A stretch of 64,000 nt of DNA from Nocardia rhamnosiphila NBRC 108938 (GCF_000720425.1 NZ_JOAJ01000009.1:248001-312000), one strand, 5' to 3'; shown: positions 29,176-41,576, counted from the stretch's first letter. Translations and numbers: made by a program. The notes: generated by a model from the sequence alone, not told the origin.

Positions 29176-30195
29176 TCACCAGCCGTTGGTGGAATCCAGG
29201 AACATCTTGCGCGAGGCGAAGAGCTGGCCCTCCCAGTACTTCCAGGAGTGGGTGCCCACGTTCGGGAAGTCGAAGTGGGCGTTGATGCCCAGCGTCTTCA
29301 GGCGGGCCTGGAACGCACGGGTGTTCACCAGCGACAGTGCTTCCAGCGCCATGGCGTTACCGGTGTTGAACGCGCCGACCGCACCGGCCGGCTTGTCGTA
29401 CGGGCCGGGCAGGCCGCTGGCCGCCGAGATGTACATGGGCAGGCCACGCAGCTGCGGGGCGAACACGAACGGGTCCATCCGCAGCCACTGCGGGCTCCAC
29501 GGCGCGGCCATCGAGTCGACGTTGAATTTGCCGGCGTCCAGCATGGCGATACGGATGGCCTCACGCATACCCGGCGCCGAGATGTTCAGGTAGCCGGAGT
29601 AGGCGGCGGCCGAGCGGAACTGGTCGCGGTGGTAGGCGGCCAGGGCCAGAGCGGCGCTACCGCCCATGGACAGACCCGCGATCGCGTTGTTGGTCCGCGA
29701 GACGCCGTGGCCCTCGAGGAAGGCGGGGAGTTCCCGGGTCAGGAAGGTCTCCCACTTGTAGGTGAACTTCTGCCCGTTGGTGTTGCTGGGCGAGTACCAG
29801 TCGGCGTAGAAGCTCGACTGGCCACCGACCGGCATGATCAGGGAGATGTTGTCGTTGCCGAACTGCTCCAGCGCGTTGGTCTCGAACGACCAGGCATTGC
29901 GGTCGTCGCGCGCGCGCAGACCGTCGAGCAGGTAGAGCCCGGCATTGCCGCCGCGCGCCGCCCACTGCACCTGGACCTTGATCGGACCCATGCTGGAGGG
30001 AACCAGCAGCTCTTCGAAGGCGCCGCGCTTGACCGGTGCCGCGGGCGAAGCCAGCGCGGTCGGGGCCGCGATACCTGCCGCGACGGGTAGCGCGAGCACT
30101 GCCGCACCGATAGCCAGAATCCGGTTACGCCAGCCGCGGGGTGCCCGCGACCGCCCGGTACTTCTCTTCGGGCCGGCTGCCCTGCCGAAACGCAT
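29176..30195 (-). CDS. Ag85-like mycolyltransferase (single domain)
   Basis: A 339-residue secreted Ag85-fold protein. The long basic N-terminus and hydrophobic core (ILAIGAAVLALPVAAGIAAP) form a signal peptide with likely cleavage after ALASPA. The catalytic Ser is in IAGLSMGGSAALALAAY, the conserved Glu in MALEALSLVNTRAF, and the His in VGTHSWKYWEGQL. The PVGGQSSFYADW segment forms the acyl/trehalose-binding face in Ag85. ATG 30195 follows a GAGAG-containing leader. Unlike the first gene of the array it has no LGFP tail. Which of the four paralogues modifies which acceptor cannot be told from sequence. Confidence 0.93.
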   Translation of the reverse strand: MRFGRAAGPKRSTGRSRAPRGWRNRILAIGAAVLALPVAAGIAAPTALASPAAPVKRGAFEELLVPSSMGPIKVQVQWAARGGNAGLYLLDGLRARDDRNAWSFETNALEQFGNDNISLIMPVGGQSSFYADWYSPSNTNGQKFTYKWETFLTRELPAFLEGHGVSRTNNAIAGLSMGGSAALALAAYHRDQFRSAAAYSGYLNISAPGMREAIRIAMLDAGKFNVDSMAAPWSPQWLRMDPFVFAPQLRGLPMYISAASGLPGPYDKPAGAVGAFNTGNAMALEALSLVNTRAFQARLKTLGINAHFDFPNVGTHSWKYWEGQLFASRKMFLDSTNGW

Positions 30196-30634
30196 GAATT
30201 CTGCTCTCTTTCTGCTGTTGTGGCGTTGTCGCTACCGCTGTGCGGACAACACCCCGTTTCTCCTCGGCGGCGCCGGCGACCGGGTCCCGACCTACCACTG
30301 GGCCGACAGCGCTACAACGATCTGGTCACAGATGTGCTCGCTGGACTTTATTCGACCTCATCGAGCCGAGCAAGGCCGTGCCGATCGGATGGCCGAAATC
30401 CGCCGCGAGAACCGCTGTGATCGCCCCGTGACGATACCTTGCCGGAGCGGTGATGTCTCGGCGGGCCGGGATATTCGGCTGTTATCGAAATCGCGCTCCG
30501 ACCTGGCTTGTGTAACGGAATACCAACCGAGGACGAATTCCTATCGACAGTAGTGTGCCCGCCCCGAACGATTCCTTCCGGGCGGGCACATCGCACTACG
30601 TCCGGGGCCCCGCGAACGGGACCCCGAACTGGCG
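30196..30634. other. 439-bp intergenic region
   Basis: Separates the second and third mycolyltransferase genes. It contains the terminator of the third gene (30554-30590) and must hold the promoter of the second. I see no gene; the short open frames have no motif and no ribosome site. Confidence 0.5.
30554..30590 (-). terminator. Terminator after third mycolyltransferase
   Basis: A 10-bp perfect stem TGTGCCCGCC / GGCGGGCACA with a 17-nt spacer, about 45 bp downstream of the stop at 30635. Confidence 0.65.
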
Positions 30635-31684
30635 TTATCCGATATTCGCCGACAAATCGGGGAGCATCCGGTACACCTCGGCCTCCCAGTAAGTCCAGGA
30701 GTGAATACCGGTATCCGGGAACGAGTAGGTGACATTGTTCGCGCCCAGCGTCATCATCCGCACCTGGAACGCCCGGGTGTTGGCCAATGCGAGAGCCTCG
30801 AGCCCCATACCGTTGATCGTGTTGCCGTCGAACCCGTCGGCGGGCCCGGGCAGCGCGCTGCCGGCGGAGATCCACAGCCGGGTGTTGTGATCGCGCAGCA
30901 GCGGCGCGAAGACGAACGGGTCCATCCGCAGCCACTGCGGGCCCCAGGGCGGCGCCATGGAATCCACGTTGTAGCCGCCGGCGTCGATCATGGCGGTCCG
31001 GATGGCCTCGCGCATACCGGGCGCGGAGACGTTCAGGTAGCCGGAGTAGGACCCGGCGAAGCTGAACTGGTCGGGGTGGTAGGCGGCCAGGGCGAGGGCG
31101 CCACTGCCGCCCATCGACAGACCGAATACACCGTTGCGGTTCGGATTGAAGCCGAGCCGGTCACTCAGGGCCCACCGCAGATGCTGGTTGATGAAGGTCT
31201 CCCAGGCGTAGCGGTAGCTCTTGCCCGGCCCTCCGGAGATGACGTTCAGGGCCCCGGAGCCGGATGACGAACCGGTCGGCTCCATCCCGAGGAACGAGCT
31301 GGGCGCGTTCCAATCCGCATAGAAGCTGGACATACCGCCGATCGGCATGACGACGTTGATATTCCAGTCGGTCAGCGCGTTGGCGACGTTGGTGTCGTTC
31401 TCCCAGCCGCTATGCGTTTCGGGAGCGCGCATACCGTCGAGGGCGTAGACCACTCGGCTGGTGTTGCCGTCCTTGGCGCGGAAAACCCGCGACCTGATCG
31501 GGCCCATCTCCGGTGAGTCGACCCAGAAATCGAAGCCGGCCGGGTTGGGGGCCGCCTCGACCCGGGGGGCCACATCGGACAGAGCCACCGTGAGGGGGGC
31601 CAGTAGCGCCACCGCCACACCCATTGCCCATCGCTGTACCCACCGCCGGGTACGCACCGATCCGGGTCTGCGCGCACTTCGCAT
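30635..31684 (-). CDS. Ag85-like mycolyltransferase
   Basis: A 349-residue secreted Ag85-fold protein from ATG 31684; the frame extension to 31720 lacks a ribosome site. Signal peptide around AMGVAVALLAPLTVALSDVA. The mature part begins NPAGFDFWVDSPEMGPIRSR. The catalytic Ser is in GVFGLSMGGSGALALAAYH, the Glu in GLEALALANTRAF, and the His in TGIHSWTYWEAEV. A Gly/Ser-rich loop (TGSSSGSGALNVISGGPG) is inserted after SSFYADWNAPSSFLG, near the region that shapes the active-site groove. It is most similar to the next gene (31971-33059), suggesting a recent duplication. Confidence 0.93.
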   Translation of the reverse strand: MRSARRPGSVRTRRWVQRWAMGVAVALLAPLTVALSDVAPRVEAAPNPAGFDFWVDSPEMGPIRSRVFRAKDGNTSRVVYALDGMRAPETHSGWENDTNVANALTDWNINVVMPIGGMSSFYADWNAPSSFLGMEPTGSSSGSGALNVISGGPGKSYRYAWETFINQHLRWALSDRLGFNPNRNGVFGLSMGGSGALALAAYHPDQFSFAGSYSGYLNVSAPGMREAIRTAMIDAGGYNVDSMAPPWGPQWLRMDPFVFAPLLRDHNTRLWISAGSALPGPADGFDGNTINGMGLEALALANTRAFQVRMMTLGANNVTYSFPDTGIHSWTYWEAEVYRMLPDLSANIG

Positions 31685-31970
31685 TCGACTAGACCTTTCG
31701 CCTGGACAGCCGGACAGCAAGTACCTAGCTACATTACCGGCCCCATCTCGGATACATAGACCACAGCGCCCATCCGGAGACGGAAGCCGTTATCTGGATA
31801 CATGTTCCTGGTACATCAGTCGGCTATACCCGCGTTCATGTTGCCAAATAGTGGCGTAGGTCACAGATGTTTGCGAGGTGGCGTACACATTCGTTGCCGA
31901 ACCAGCCGGCAATACCCCTTGGCAACAATCGCGCAAAGACATCGGCCGGACAGTGCCGGCCCGCGGCCGG

Positions 31971-33059
31971 TCAGCCGATGTTCGCCGACAGATCCGGGAT
32001 CATCCGGTAGACCTCGGTCGCCCAGTACTGCCAGTTGTGCACGCCGACGGCCGGGAAGTCGTAGGTGGCATTGGTCGCGCCCAGCGTCATCATCCGCACC
32101 TGGAACGCCCGGGTATTGGCCAGCGCCAGTGCCTCCAGACCCATCGCGTTGATCGTGTCGAAGCTCAGACCGTCGGTGGCGGCCGGGAGACCGCTGCCGG
32201 CCGAGATCCACAGCCGCGTGTTGTGCTGGCGCAGCTGCGGCGCGAACACGAACGGATCCATCCGCAGCCACTGCGGGCTCCACGGCGGCGCCATGGCGTC
32301 GATATTGAAACCGCCGGCGTCGAGCATGGCCACGCGCAGCGCCTCGCGCATACCGGGCGCGGAAACGTTCAGATATCCGGAGTAGGAGCCCGCGTACCGG
32401 AACTGATCGGGATGGTAGGCCGCCAGCGCCAGGGCCGCGCTGCCGCCCATGGACAGCCCGAACACGCCGTTGCCGTTGGGGTTGAAGCCGAGCCGGTCGC
32501 GCAGCGCCCAGCGCAGGTCGCGGGTGAGGAAGGTCTCCCACTTGTAGGTGGTGGTCCGCCCGACCCCGGCCGCCGAACCCGAAGCCAGGCCCGAGCCCGA
32601 ATCGGCCGCCGAACCGGTGGCGCCGCCGGCACTACCCGAACTGCCCAGCCCGAAGAAATCGCTCGGGGCATTCCAGTCCGCGTAGAAGCTCGACCGGCCG
32701 CCCACCGGCATGACCACGTTGATATTCCACTTGGTCAGTTCCCGGGCGACATCGGTATCGATCTCCCAGCCGCTCAGATCGTCGCGGGCACGCATCCCGT
32801 CCAGGGCGTACACGACCCGGCCGGTGTTTCCGTCGGCGGCGCGGAACACGCGCGACTTGATCGGGCCCATCTCCGAATCGACCCAGAAATCGATACCGCT
32901 GGGATCGAACTGCGCCGATGCCGGAGCCGCGGGCCCGGCCACCGAGGCACCGACCGGGAGCAGGGCCGCCAGGGACAGCAGCACCGTGCGCTTCAGCCGA
33001 CCGCCCAGCCGCCGCCCCGGACGTGCGCTCCGGACATCACGGCCGATAACCCCTCGCAT
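31971..33059 (-). CDS. Ag85-like mycolyltransferase with Gly/Ser-rich insertion
   Basis: A 362-residue secreted Ag85-fold protein. ATG 33059 is preceded by a GGAGGGCGGG ribosome site. Signal peptide LLSLAALLPVGASVAG, cleavage near APASAQ. Catalytic Ser in GVFGLSMGGSAALALAAYH, Glu in GLEALALANTRAF, His in VGVHNWQYWATEV; the usual Ser after HxW-preceding His is replaced by Asn here. About 30 residues of Gly/Ser/Ala (from GLGSSGSAGGATG) are inserted at the same loop as in the neighbouring paralogue, but longer. It is the first of the four tandem genes, followed by a ~290-bp gap. Confidence 0.93.
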   Translation of the reverse strand: MRGVIGRDVRSARPGRRLGGRLKRTVLLSLAALLPVGASVAGPAAPASAQFDPSGIDFWVDSEMGPIKSRVFRAADGNTGRVVYALDGMRARDDLSGWEIDTDVARELTKWNINVVMPVGGRSSFYADWNAPSDFFGLGSSGSAGGATGSAADSGSGLASGSAAGVGRTTTYKWETFLTRDLRWALRDRLGFNPNGNGVFGLSMGGSAALALAAYHPDQFRYAGSYSGYLNVSAPGMREALRVAMLDAGGFNIDAMAPPWSPQWLRMDPFVFAPQLRQHNTRLWISAGSGLPAATDGLSFDTINAMGLEALALANTRAFQVRMMTLGATNATYDFPAVGVHNWQYWATEVYRMIPDLSANIG

Positions 33060-33229
33060 TTTTCCCGCCCTCCGTCGTGCGACCCACGGCCGCGCAGTAC
33101 GACTACCGGTCCCCGGCCCCTGACGAGCCGGGGCCGGACGCCAGCACTTTAACCCGACCGCAGTTCACCTGCCCACCAGGAATGCGAAGACGCGGCGAAC
33201 AGGCGAACTACTGTCGGGGAAACCGCAGT

Positions 33230-35182
33230 TCAGCGCACCGGTGGTATCGGATCGACGAGCCCACAGCGCTGAATCTCATATTTCGGTACCCGGTCTATGC
33301 GGTACGACGCGAAATCGAAAGCGTGCAGCAGATTGTGCTTGAACCGTTCGAACGTCAACGGGCCCTTGTAGGAGAGCGTCAGCGCGTAGGTGTCCGGGCA
33401 CGACATCGCCACCCGGGCCTGCTTGACCCAGTCCTCGTCCATGTACCAGGGGAGCCAGGGCTTGATATCCACCATGCCGGTCTCCACGATCACCCAGTCC
33501 GCATACAGGCTCTTGTCGTGCCCGATCCGCCCGTCGGTGAGCCGGTCGGTGTGCGCGGCCAGCGGGAAGGCCAGGCCCATCGGATCGATGACCCGGACGT
33601 CCAGGGGAACGTTCATGCTGGTCATGCCGAGGTTGAGGAAGTAGACCGTATGGCCGGCCCCACCCGGCGGGATCGGCAGCGGCGGCGGGGCGATGTACCA
33701 CATCATGAACGACGGGGAATTGAGCAGCAGACCGCCGTCCGGCGTGTTCTCGATCGCCTCCACCATGGGGCGCATCCGGGCGTAGTCGAGGTAGTCCTCG
33801 GCCCGGATGGGGTGATCGTGACCGGTGTTGAGGACGTAGTAGATCCGCTCGTCCACGATCCCGGACTTGTTGATGTGGGTGCCGGTCTTGATGGCGGTGG
33901 TACCCGACGCCAGCAGCGCCCACGCCACCGTGCTCACCAGCGCGACGACCAGGACCGCGAAGGTGGGGGCCTCGCGGCGGGTCAGCGACCGCAGACCGCC
34001 CTCGGGCAGCCGCACCGGCAGCACCGCGACCGGCAGCAGGAACAGGAAAAGCTGCGGCAGCAGCATCCGCCCGTGCATGAAATCGCCGCCGACGCGCAGC
34101 GCGTAGATCGTGAGCAGCACCGCGGCACCGAGCACCAGCGCCACCACCGCCGACGGTGAATGCAACCGCTCCCGGAACTGCCGGAACCGACCGGCCTCCC
34201 GGTCCACCGCGGTACCGGTATCCGGGCGCACATAATGCGCCCGCGCGGCCACCAGACCCGCGACCAGCAGAACGACGAGCGGTACGTAGAGGTAATAGGG
34301 ACCGGCCAAATCCCACAGATAGGTGAAACCCTGGCCCCATTTCGCCCCGCCCGCGTCCTTGGCGACCGCGGTATTGGGGTAGGGCAGGCCGTAGTAGCCC
34401 ATCCGCCAGACCTGGTAGAGCAGCGGAACCGCGCCGGCGACGGCGACCACCAGGCCCCGCAGCAACCACGGGCGCAGCCGCGACCGCGGCATCGGCGCGA
34501 AGAAGATCAGCAGCAGCGCCAGGCCGCCCACCACGGTCATCTCGGGCCGGATCAACGGTGCCAGACCGGCCAGGAAGGCCAGGCCCAGCAGCCCGGGCAC
34601 GGTCGGCTGTTCGGCCTTGCTCCACCGCACGAGCAGCAGCCACAGCAGGGCAATCCAGCAGATGACCAGGCAATTCTCCAGACCGGAGGTCACATAGTCG
34701 CGGGCGGGCGGCACGGAGATATAGGCCAGCGCTCCGGCGGGCAGCAGCAGCGTCGACGACGCCGGGCCCCAGAGTTTGCCGGTGCCGAGCATCGCGAACA
34801 GCACCGCCAGCAGCGACAGCGTCAGTGCGACACCGAGCACCACGTATTCCAGCCGGCCCTGGGTGAGCCAGCTGAAGAACCAGACGACATAGGTCCATGC
34901 CGTACTGGTGTTGGTCTCCACCCGTTCGCCCGCGTTGAAGACCGGACCGTTGCCGGCCAGCAGGTTGCGCACGGTACGCAACACGATCAGTCCGTCGTCG
35001 GCGATCCAGCGCCGTTCCCAGCCACCGAACGCGAACAGGGCGACGGTCGCCAGAATGCCGCCCGCGAACACCGCACGCGAGACCGGACTGCCCGGCGAAC
35101 GCCGCCGCTCGGTGGCGGCGCGCTCGTCGGGCTGTTCTGTTTCGGCTACCGCAATCTCGTCAGAAGAGATAGACAGCGACAC
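33230..35182 (-). CDS. aftB: Terminal beta-(1,2)-arabinofuranosyltransferase AftB
   Basis: GT-C membrane enzyme adding the terminal beta-1,2-arabinose residues, the sites of mycolylation. 650 residues. Catalytic Asp62-Asp63 lie in RRWIADDGLIVLRTVRNLL after the first helix. Other family segments are ERVETNTSTAWTYVVWF, LENCLVICW and YALRVGGDFMHGRMLLP. About 10 helices are followed by a soluble domain that includes LYADWVIVETGMVDIKPWLP. The start is GTG 35182, inside the 3' end of ubiA (23-nt overlap), so translation is probably coupled. It is the last gene of the glf-glfT2-PAP2-ubiA-aftB operon. Confidence 0.94.
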   Translation of the reverse strand: MSLSISSDEIAVAETEQPDERAATERRRSPGSPVSRAVFAGGILATVALFAFGGWERRWIADDGLIVLRTVRNLLAGNGPVFNAGERVETNTSTAWTYVVWFFSWLTQGRLEYVVLGVALTLSLLAVLFAMLGTGKLWGPASSTLLLPAGALAYISVPPARDYVTSGLENCLVICWIALLWLLLVRWSKAEQPTVPGLLGLAFLAGLAPLIRPEMTVVGGLALLLIFFAPMPRSRLRPWLLRGLVVAVAGAVPLLYQVWRMGYYGLPYPNTAVAKDAGGAKWGQGFTYLWDLAGPYYLYVPLVVLLVAGLVAARAHYVRPDTGTAVDREAGRFRQFRERLHSPSAVVALVLGAAVLLTIYALRVGGDFMHGRMLLPQLFLFLLPVAVLPVRLPEGGLRSLTRREAPTFAVLVVALVSTVAWALLASGTTAIKTGTHINKSGIVDERIYYVLNTGHDHPIRAEDYLDYARMRPMVEAIENTPDGGLLLNSPSFMMWYIAPPPLPIPPGGAGHTVYFLNLGMTSMNVPLDVRVIDPMGLAFPLAAHTDRLTDGRIGHDKSLYADWVIVETGMVDIKPWLPWYMDEDWVKQARVAMSCPDTYALTLSYKGPLTFERFKHNLLHAFDFASYRIDRVPKYEIQRCGLVDPIPPVR

Positions 35183-36086
35183 CTACCGCTCCGATCCAGG
35201 CGATGGCGAGCAACTGCAGGACGCGATCGCCGAACGCGATCTCCTCGGGTTCACCGGCCTCACCACCGTCGACGTCCACGGCGTAGCGCAGGATCGCGAC
35301 GGTGAACGGGATCATCGAGAGGGCGAACCATTCGGTGTCCTTGGCCGCGCCCTGTTCGAAGGCCCACAGACCGTAGAAGACCACCACCGCGGTCGCGGCC
35401 AGACTCCAGATGAACCGTAGGTAGGTCGGGGTGTAGTACTCCAGCGACTTACGGATCTTCGCACCGGTGGACAGTGCCAGTTGTAGCTCGGCGTAGCGCT
35501 TACCGGCCGCCATGAACAGCGAGCCGAACGCCATGATGAGCAGGAACCACTGGGACAGCGGGATCCCCGCCGCCACGCCGCCGGCGATCGCACGCAACAG
35601 GAAGCCGGAGGACACGATGCAGATGTCCAGGACCGCCTGGTGTTTGAGACCGAAGCAGTACGCCAGTTGCACTCCGATGTACACGCCCATCGTGACGGCC
35701 AGCTGCCAGGACGCCAGGAACGACAGCGCCAGCGAACCGAGCAGCAGCACCGCCGACAGCGCGAAGGCGAGATTCACCGGGACCACACCGGCGGCGATCG
35801 GACGGAACCGCTTGGTGGGGTGGGCCCGGTCGGCCTCGACATCCATCGCGTCGTTGGTGAGGTAGACACCGGACGCGGCCATGCAGAAGACGACGAAGGC
35901 GATGGCCACATTGGCGAGCACATCGAGATCGGTCACCGAACCCGCCGCCATCGGGGCGGCCAGCACGAGGACGTTCTTCACCCACTGGCGCGGACGAGCT
36001 GCCTTGACCAGGCCCCCGACCAGCGTTTTGGGAGGCCCTTTCACTTCGGCTTCGGCCAGATCGGCGCCGGTGGGCTCTTCACTCAT
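35160..36086 (-). CDS. ubiA: Decaprenyl-phosphate phosphoribosyltransferase (DPPR synthase, UbiA)
   Basis: UbiA-superfamily membrane enzyme joining phosphoribosyl pyrophosphate to decaprenyl phosphate, the first committed step to decaprenylphosphoryl-arabinose. 308 residues from ATG 36086 (MSEEPTG), which matches the start of the M. tuberculosis enzyme (302 aa); a GTG at 36119 is an alternative. Metal-binding motifs are LTNDAMDVEADRAHPTKRFR (NDxxDxxxD) and AGKRYAELQLA. The RPRQWVKNVLVLAAP segment opens helix 1. Nine helices are expected. It overlaps the PAP2 gene by 8 nt upstream and aftB by 23 nt downstream. Confidence 0.95.
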   Translation of the reverse strand: MSEEPTGADLAEAEVKGPPKTLVGGLVKAARPRQWVKNVLVLAAPMAAGSVTDLDVLANVAIAFVVFCMAASGVYLTNDAMDVEADRAHPTKRFRPIAAGVVPVNLAFALSAVLLLGSLALSFLASWQLAVTMGVYIGVQLAYCFGLKHQAVLDICIVSSGFLLRAIAGGVAAGIPLSQWFLLIMAFGSLFMAAGKRYAELQLALSTGAKIRKSLEYYTPTYLRFIWSLAATAVVVFYGLWAFEQGAAKDTEWFALSMIPFTVAILRYAVDVDGGEAGEPEEIAFGDRVLQLLAIAWIGAVGVAVYLF

Positions 36087-36659
36087 GGCGGGCAGCGCCT
36101 TTTCGTCTTGTGCGGTCACTGTCGAGTCTCTTTTCGGCGGCGAGCAGGGCGGCGGCGGACGCGGCACCGAGCGCGGAACCGGCGAGCACATCGGAGGGGT
36201 AATGCACCCCGAGCACGACTCTGGACAGCAACATCGGCGGTACGAGCACCGCAGGCAAGGGTAGCCCGGTCAGTTTTCCGAGTAGCACCGCCGCCGCGGT
36301 TGTCGAGGTCGCGTGTGAGGAGGGGAAGCTCAGCTTGCTCGGCGTCGATACGTTGACCTGCACCGATGGTGCGTGCGGGCGAGGCCGGCGGACGATCCGC
36401 TTGATGACGATGGAGGCGGCGTGCGCCCCCACGGCGCCGACCGCCACCCCGGCCCACTGCCGACGCCGGGGTTTGTCGACCAGCGCGCCCACCGCGGCGA
36501 TACCGACCCAGCCGAGCGCGTGCTCCCCGAAATGCGACATACCGCGTGCCGCCGAGATCACCGGCGGGGTCGCGATGGCGCCCTGAACCGCTTCGAGGAT
36601 CTTGACTTCCGCCGGTGCCCGGCCGGTACCCGAATCCTGCAGGCTCGGGTTCATGGCGT

Positions 36660-36663
<4 letters not shown>
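36079..36663 (-). CDS. PAP2-family phosphatase, probable decaprenylphosphoryl-5-phosphoribose phosphatase (Rv3807c-like)
   Basis: Membrane phosphatase expected to remove the 5-phosphate from the product of UbiA, giving the DprE1 substrate. 194 residues. The three PAP2 signature blocks are intact: KRIVRRPRP, LSFPSSHATST and SRVVLGVHYPSDVLAG. It starts at GTG 36663, sharing GTGA with the glfT2 stop; ATG 36654 is a possible alternative. Its position between glfT2 and ubiA is the same as Rv3807c. The substrate is inferred from family and context. Confidence 0.9.
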
Positions 36664-39871
<3,208 letters not shown>

Positions 39872-39924
39872 TCAGGGGTATTGCCAGGTGAGCGGCTTTC
39901 CGCGCCGTCCGTCGCGGAAAACAC

Positions 39925-39956
39925 GCGCCGGGGCCGGCGCGGTCCGGCCCCGGCGC
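39925..39956 (-). terminator. Rho-independent terminator
   Basis: A perfect 13-bp GC stem (39925-39937 / 39944-39956) with a 6-nt loop. On the minus strand it is followed by GTGTTTTCC, a T-run. It lies about 25 bp past the stop of the gene at 39983. Confidence 0.8.
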
Positions 39957-39982
39957 GGGAAAAGTGCCGTTCACCGGCGCTG

Positions 39983-40666
39983 TCAGCGGTAGCCGTACGG
40001 GGCGACGCCGTAGGCACCGACCGGAACGGGCGTGCGGGCGGCCTCGATCCACCGTTTGGTGGGAGCGATGGCCGCCAGCACGAGGGTGAGGACGGCGAAG
40101 AGCGGAGCACCGAGAACGCTGATACCGCCACCGACGGCGACCACACCGATCACGACGACGGTCAGCACGATCGAGAGCACGCAACCGAGGATGACCATCA
40201 CTCGCCCGGTATTGCTGCGACGCAGCAGCAGGATGCCGCCGGTCAGGAGCAACAGAGCAAGGACGCTGTAGGCGATGCCGAGCACCACACCGGTACCTGC
40301 GAGGTCGAAATCGAAATCGATATCGGGCCCGCTGGAACTCGAGCTGGAACTGCTCCGGCGGCGGGCGCCGGTGGCCAGAACGGCGCCGTTGGTCAGCGAA
40401 CTCTCGGAGGTGGCCGAGGCGAGCACGAACATTCCGAAGGCGGACAACGCGCTGGCGACCCCACCCAGCAGGGCGAGAATCCCGGCGGTGATACCGGTCC
40501 CCCCACTGGGCGGCGCCTGATATCCGTAGGTGCCGGCGAACTGCGGCCCCGGCGCATAGCCCATCTGCTGCGCAGGCGGGGGCGGGTAGGCGGGCGGCGG
40601 CGAATACGGCGGCGATGGAAACGGCGGGCCGGGCTGTTGCGGCGGGTGACCATACGGATAACTCAC
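39983..40666 (-). CDS. Pro-rich membrane protein of unknown function
   Basis: 227 residues. The N-terminal ~45 residues are Pro/Tyr/Gly-rich (MSYPYGHPPQQPGPPFPSPP). Four hydrophobic helices follow: GITAGILALLGGVASALSAF, VVLGIAYSVLALLLLTGG, VMVILGCVLSIVLTVVV and LFAVLTLVLAAIAP. Between helices 1 and 2 is a run of eight serines followed by GPDIDFDFDLAG. Similar Pro-rich four-helix proteins are common in Nocardia and mycobacteria, but I do not know a function. It has its own terminator and is transcribed toward glf. Confidence 0.75.
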   Translation of the reverse strand: MSYPYGHPPQQPGPPFPSPPYSPPPAYPPPPAQQMGYAPGPQFAGTYGYQAPPSGGTGITAGILALLGGVASALSAFGMFVLASATSESSLTNGAVLATGARRRSSSSSSSSGPDIDFDFDLAGTGVVLGIAYSVLALLLLTGGILLLRRSNTGRVMVILGCVLSIVLTVVVIGVVAVGGGISVLGAPLFAVLTLVLAAIAPTKRWIEAARTPVPVGAYGVAPYGYR

Positions 40667-40753
40667 GGGACCTCCCCCTCGTCACGGTTTCGGGCACTGT
40701 ACCGCGCGTCGTCGGCGACCGTCGGCGCGCCGATTCCCGGCAAATGTGAAACA

Positions 40754-40789
40754 CGAGCACCCGCACACGTATTCGTATGCGGGTGCTCG
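40754..40789 (-). terminator. Rho-independent terminator after the MerR gene
   Basis: A perfect 12-bp stem CGAGCACCCGCA / TGCGGGTGCTCG with a 12-nt loop, 13 bp past the stop at 40803. The minus strand continues TGTTTCACATTT. Confidence 0.8.
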
Positions 40790-40802
40790 GCGGACGCCTT
40801 CG

Positions 40803-41576
40803 CTATTCGAGATTGTTCTCGGCGTAGATGCGCATCGCGTCCCGGATCAGTTCCGCCGTGCCTTCCGCGTGCACGTCGTAGTTGGCTCCGAAACGTTCGT
40901 CGGCGACATACATTTCACCCAGGCCCGTGAATTCCTGCGCGCCGGGACGGCGGCCCTGCCAGCCGCCGGTCACCCATTCGTAATGCCGCCCGGTGATCTC
41001 CTGGACCTCGGCGCTGTCCGGTGTGAGCCCGGCTTTACGCGCCCGCCCGAAGGCCGCGGCGATATCGAGTTGTGCCTGCTGGAACGCCTGTTTCTCCGCG
41101 GCGCTCAGCGAACGCCACCAGCGGTCACCACCCTCGTAGGCGTCCTTGCCCCAGCGTTCGACGACCTCGTCCTTGTACTGCGTGTGATCGAATTCCTCGA
41201 AGACTTCCGCCGCCACGAGTCGTTCACCTCTTTCCAACTTGCCCAATGTGGTGTGTACCGACACGATCCGGCGGCCGATCCGGTCCTGTTCCTGCCGCAG
41301 CAGGTCCAGCTGGGCGCGCAGCGCGGTGATCGCGTCACGCTCCCCGGCGAGGATCTCTCCGATCACCGGCAGGCCCATGCCGAGTTCACGGAGCAGCAGG
41401 ATCCGCTGCAGCCGGACCAGCGAGCGCTCGTCGTAGTAGCGGTAGCCGTTCACGCCGATCCGGCTGGGCGGCAACAGCCCCAGCTGCCCGTAGTGGCGCA
41501 GGGTGCGGCTGGTGGTTCCGGCCGCTTTCGCCAGATCCTGGATGGACCATTCGTCGTTGCGTGAACCCGCGCCCAC
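40803..41576 (-). CDS. MerR-family regulator with TipAS-type ligand domain
   Basis: 257 residues. N-terminal winged helix-turn-helix: EWSIQDLAKAAGTTSRTLRH, then YGQLGLLPPSRIGVNGYRYY. A coiled-coil dimerisation helix with a long Asp/Arg-rich stretch follows. The C-terminal ~125 residues resemble the TipAS antibiotic-recognition domain (YKDEVVERWGKDAYEGGDRW and FTGLGEMYVADERFGANYD). In Streptomyces TipAL a Cys in this domain bonds thiopeptides; the corresponding segment here has no Cys. GTG 41576 has AGAGG 8 nt upstream; GTG 41585 is possible. A MerR-type operator lies 46-66 bp upstream, consistent with autoregulation. Confidence 0.85.
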   Translation of the reverse strand: MGAGSRNDEWSIQDLAKAAGTTSRTLRHYGQLGLLPPSRIGVNGYRYYDERSLVRLQRILLLRELGMGLPVIGEILAGERDAITALRAQLDLLRQEQDRIGRRIVSVHTTLGKLERGERLVAAEVFEEFDHTQYKDEVVERWGKDAYEGGDRWWRSLSAAEKQAFQQAQLDIAAAFGRARKAGLTPDSAEVQEITGRHYEWVTGGWQGRRPGAQEFTGLGEMYVADERFGANYDVHAEGTAELIRDAMRIYAENNLE

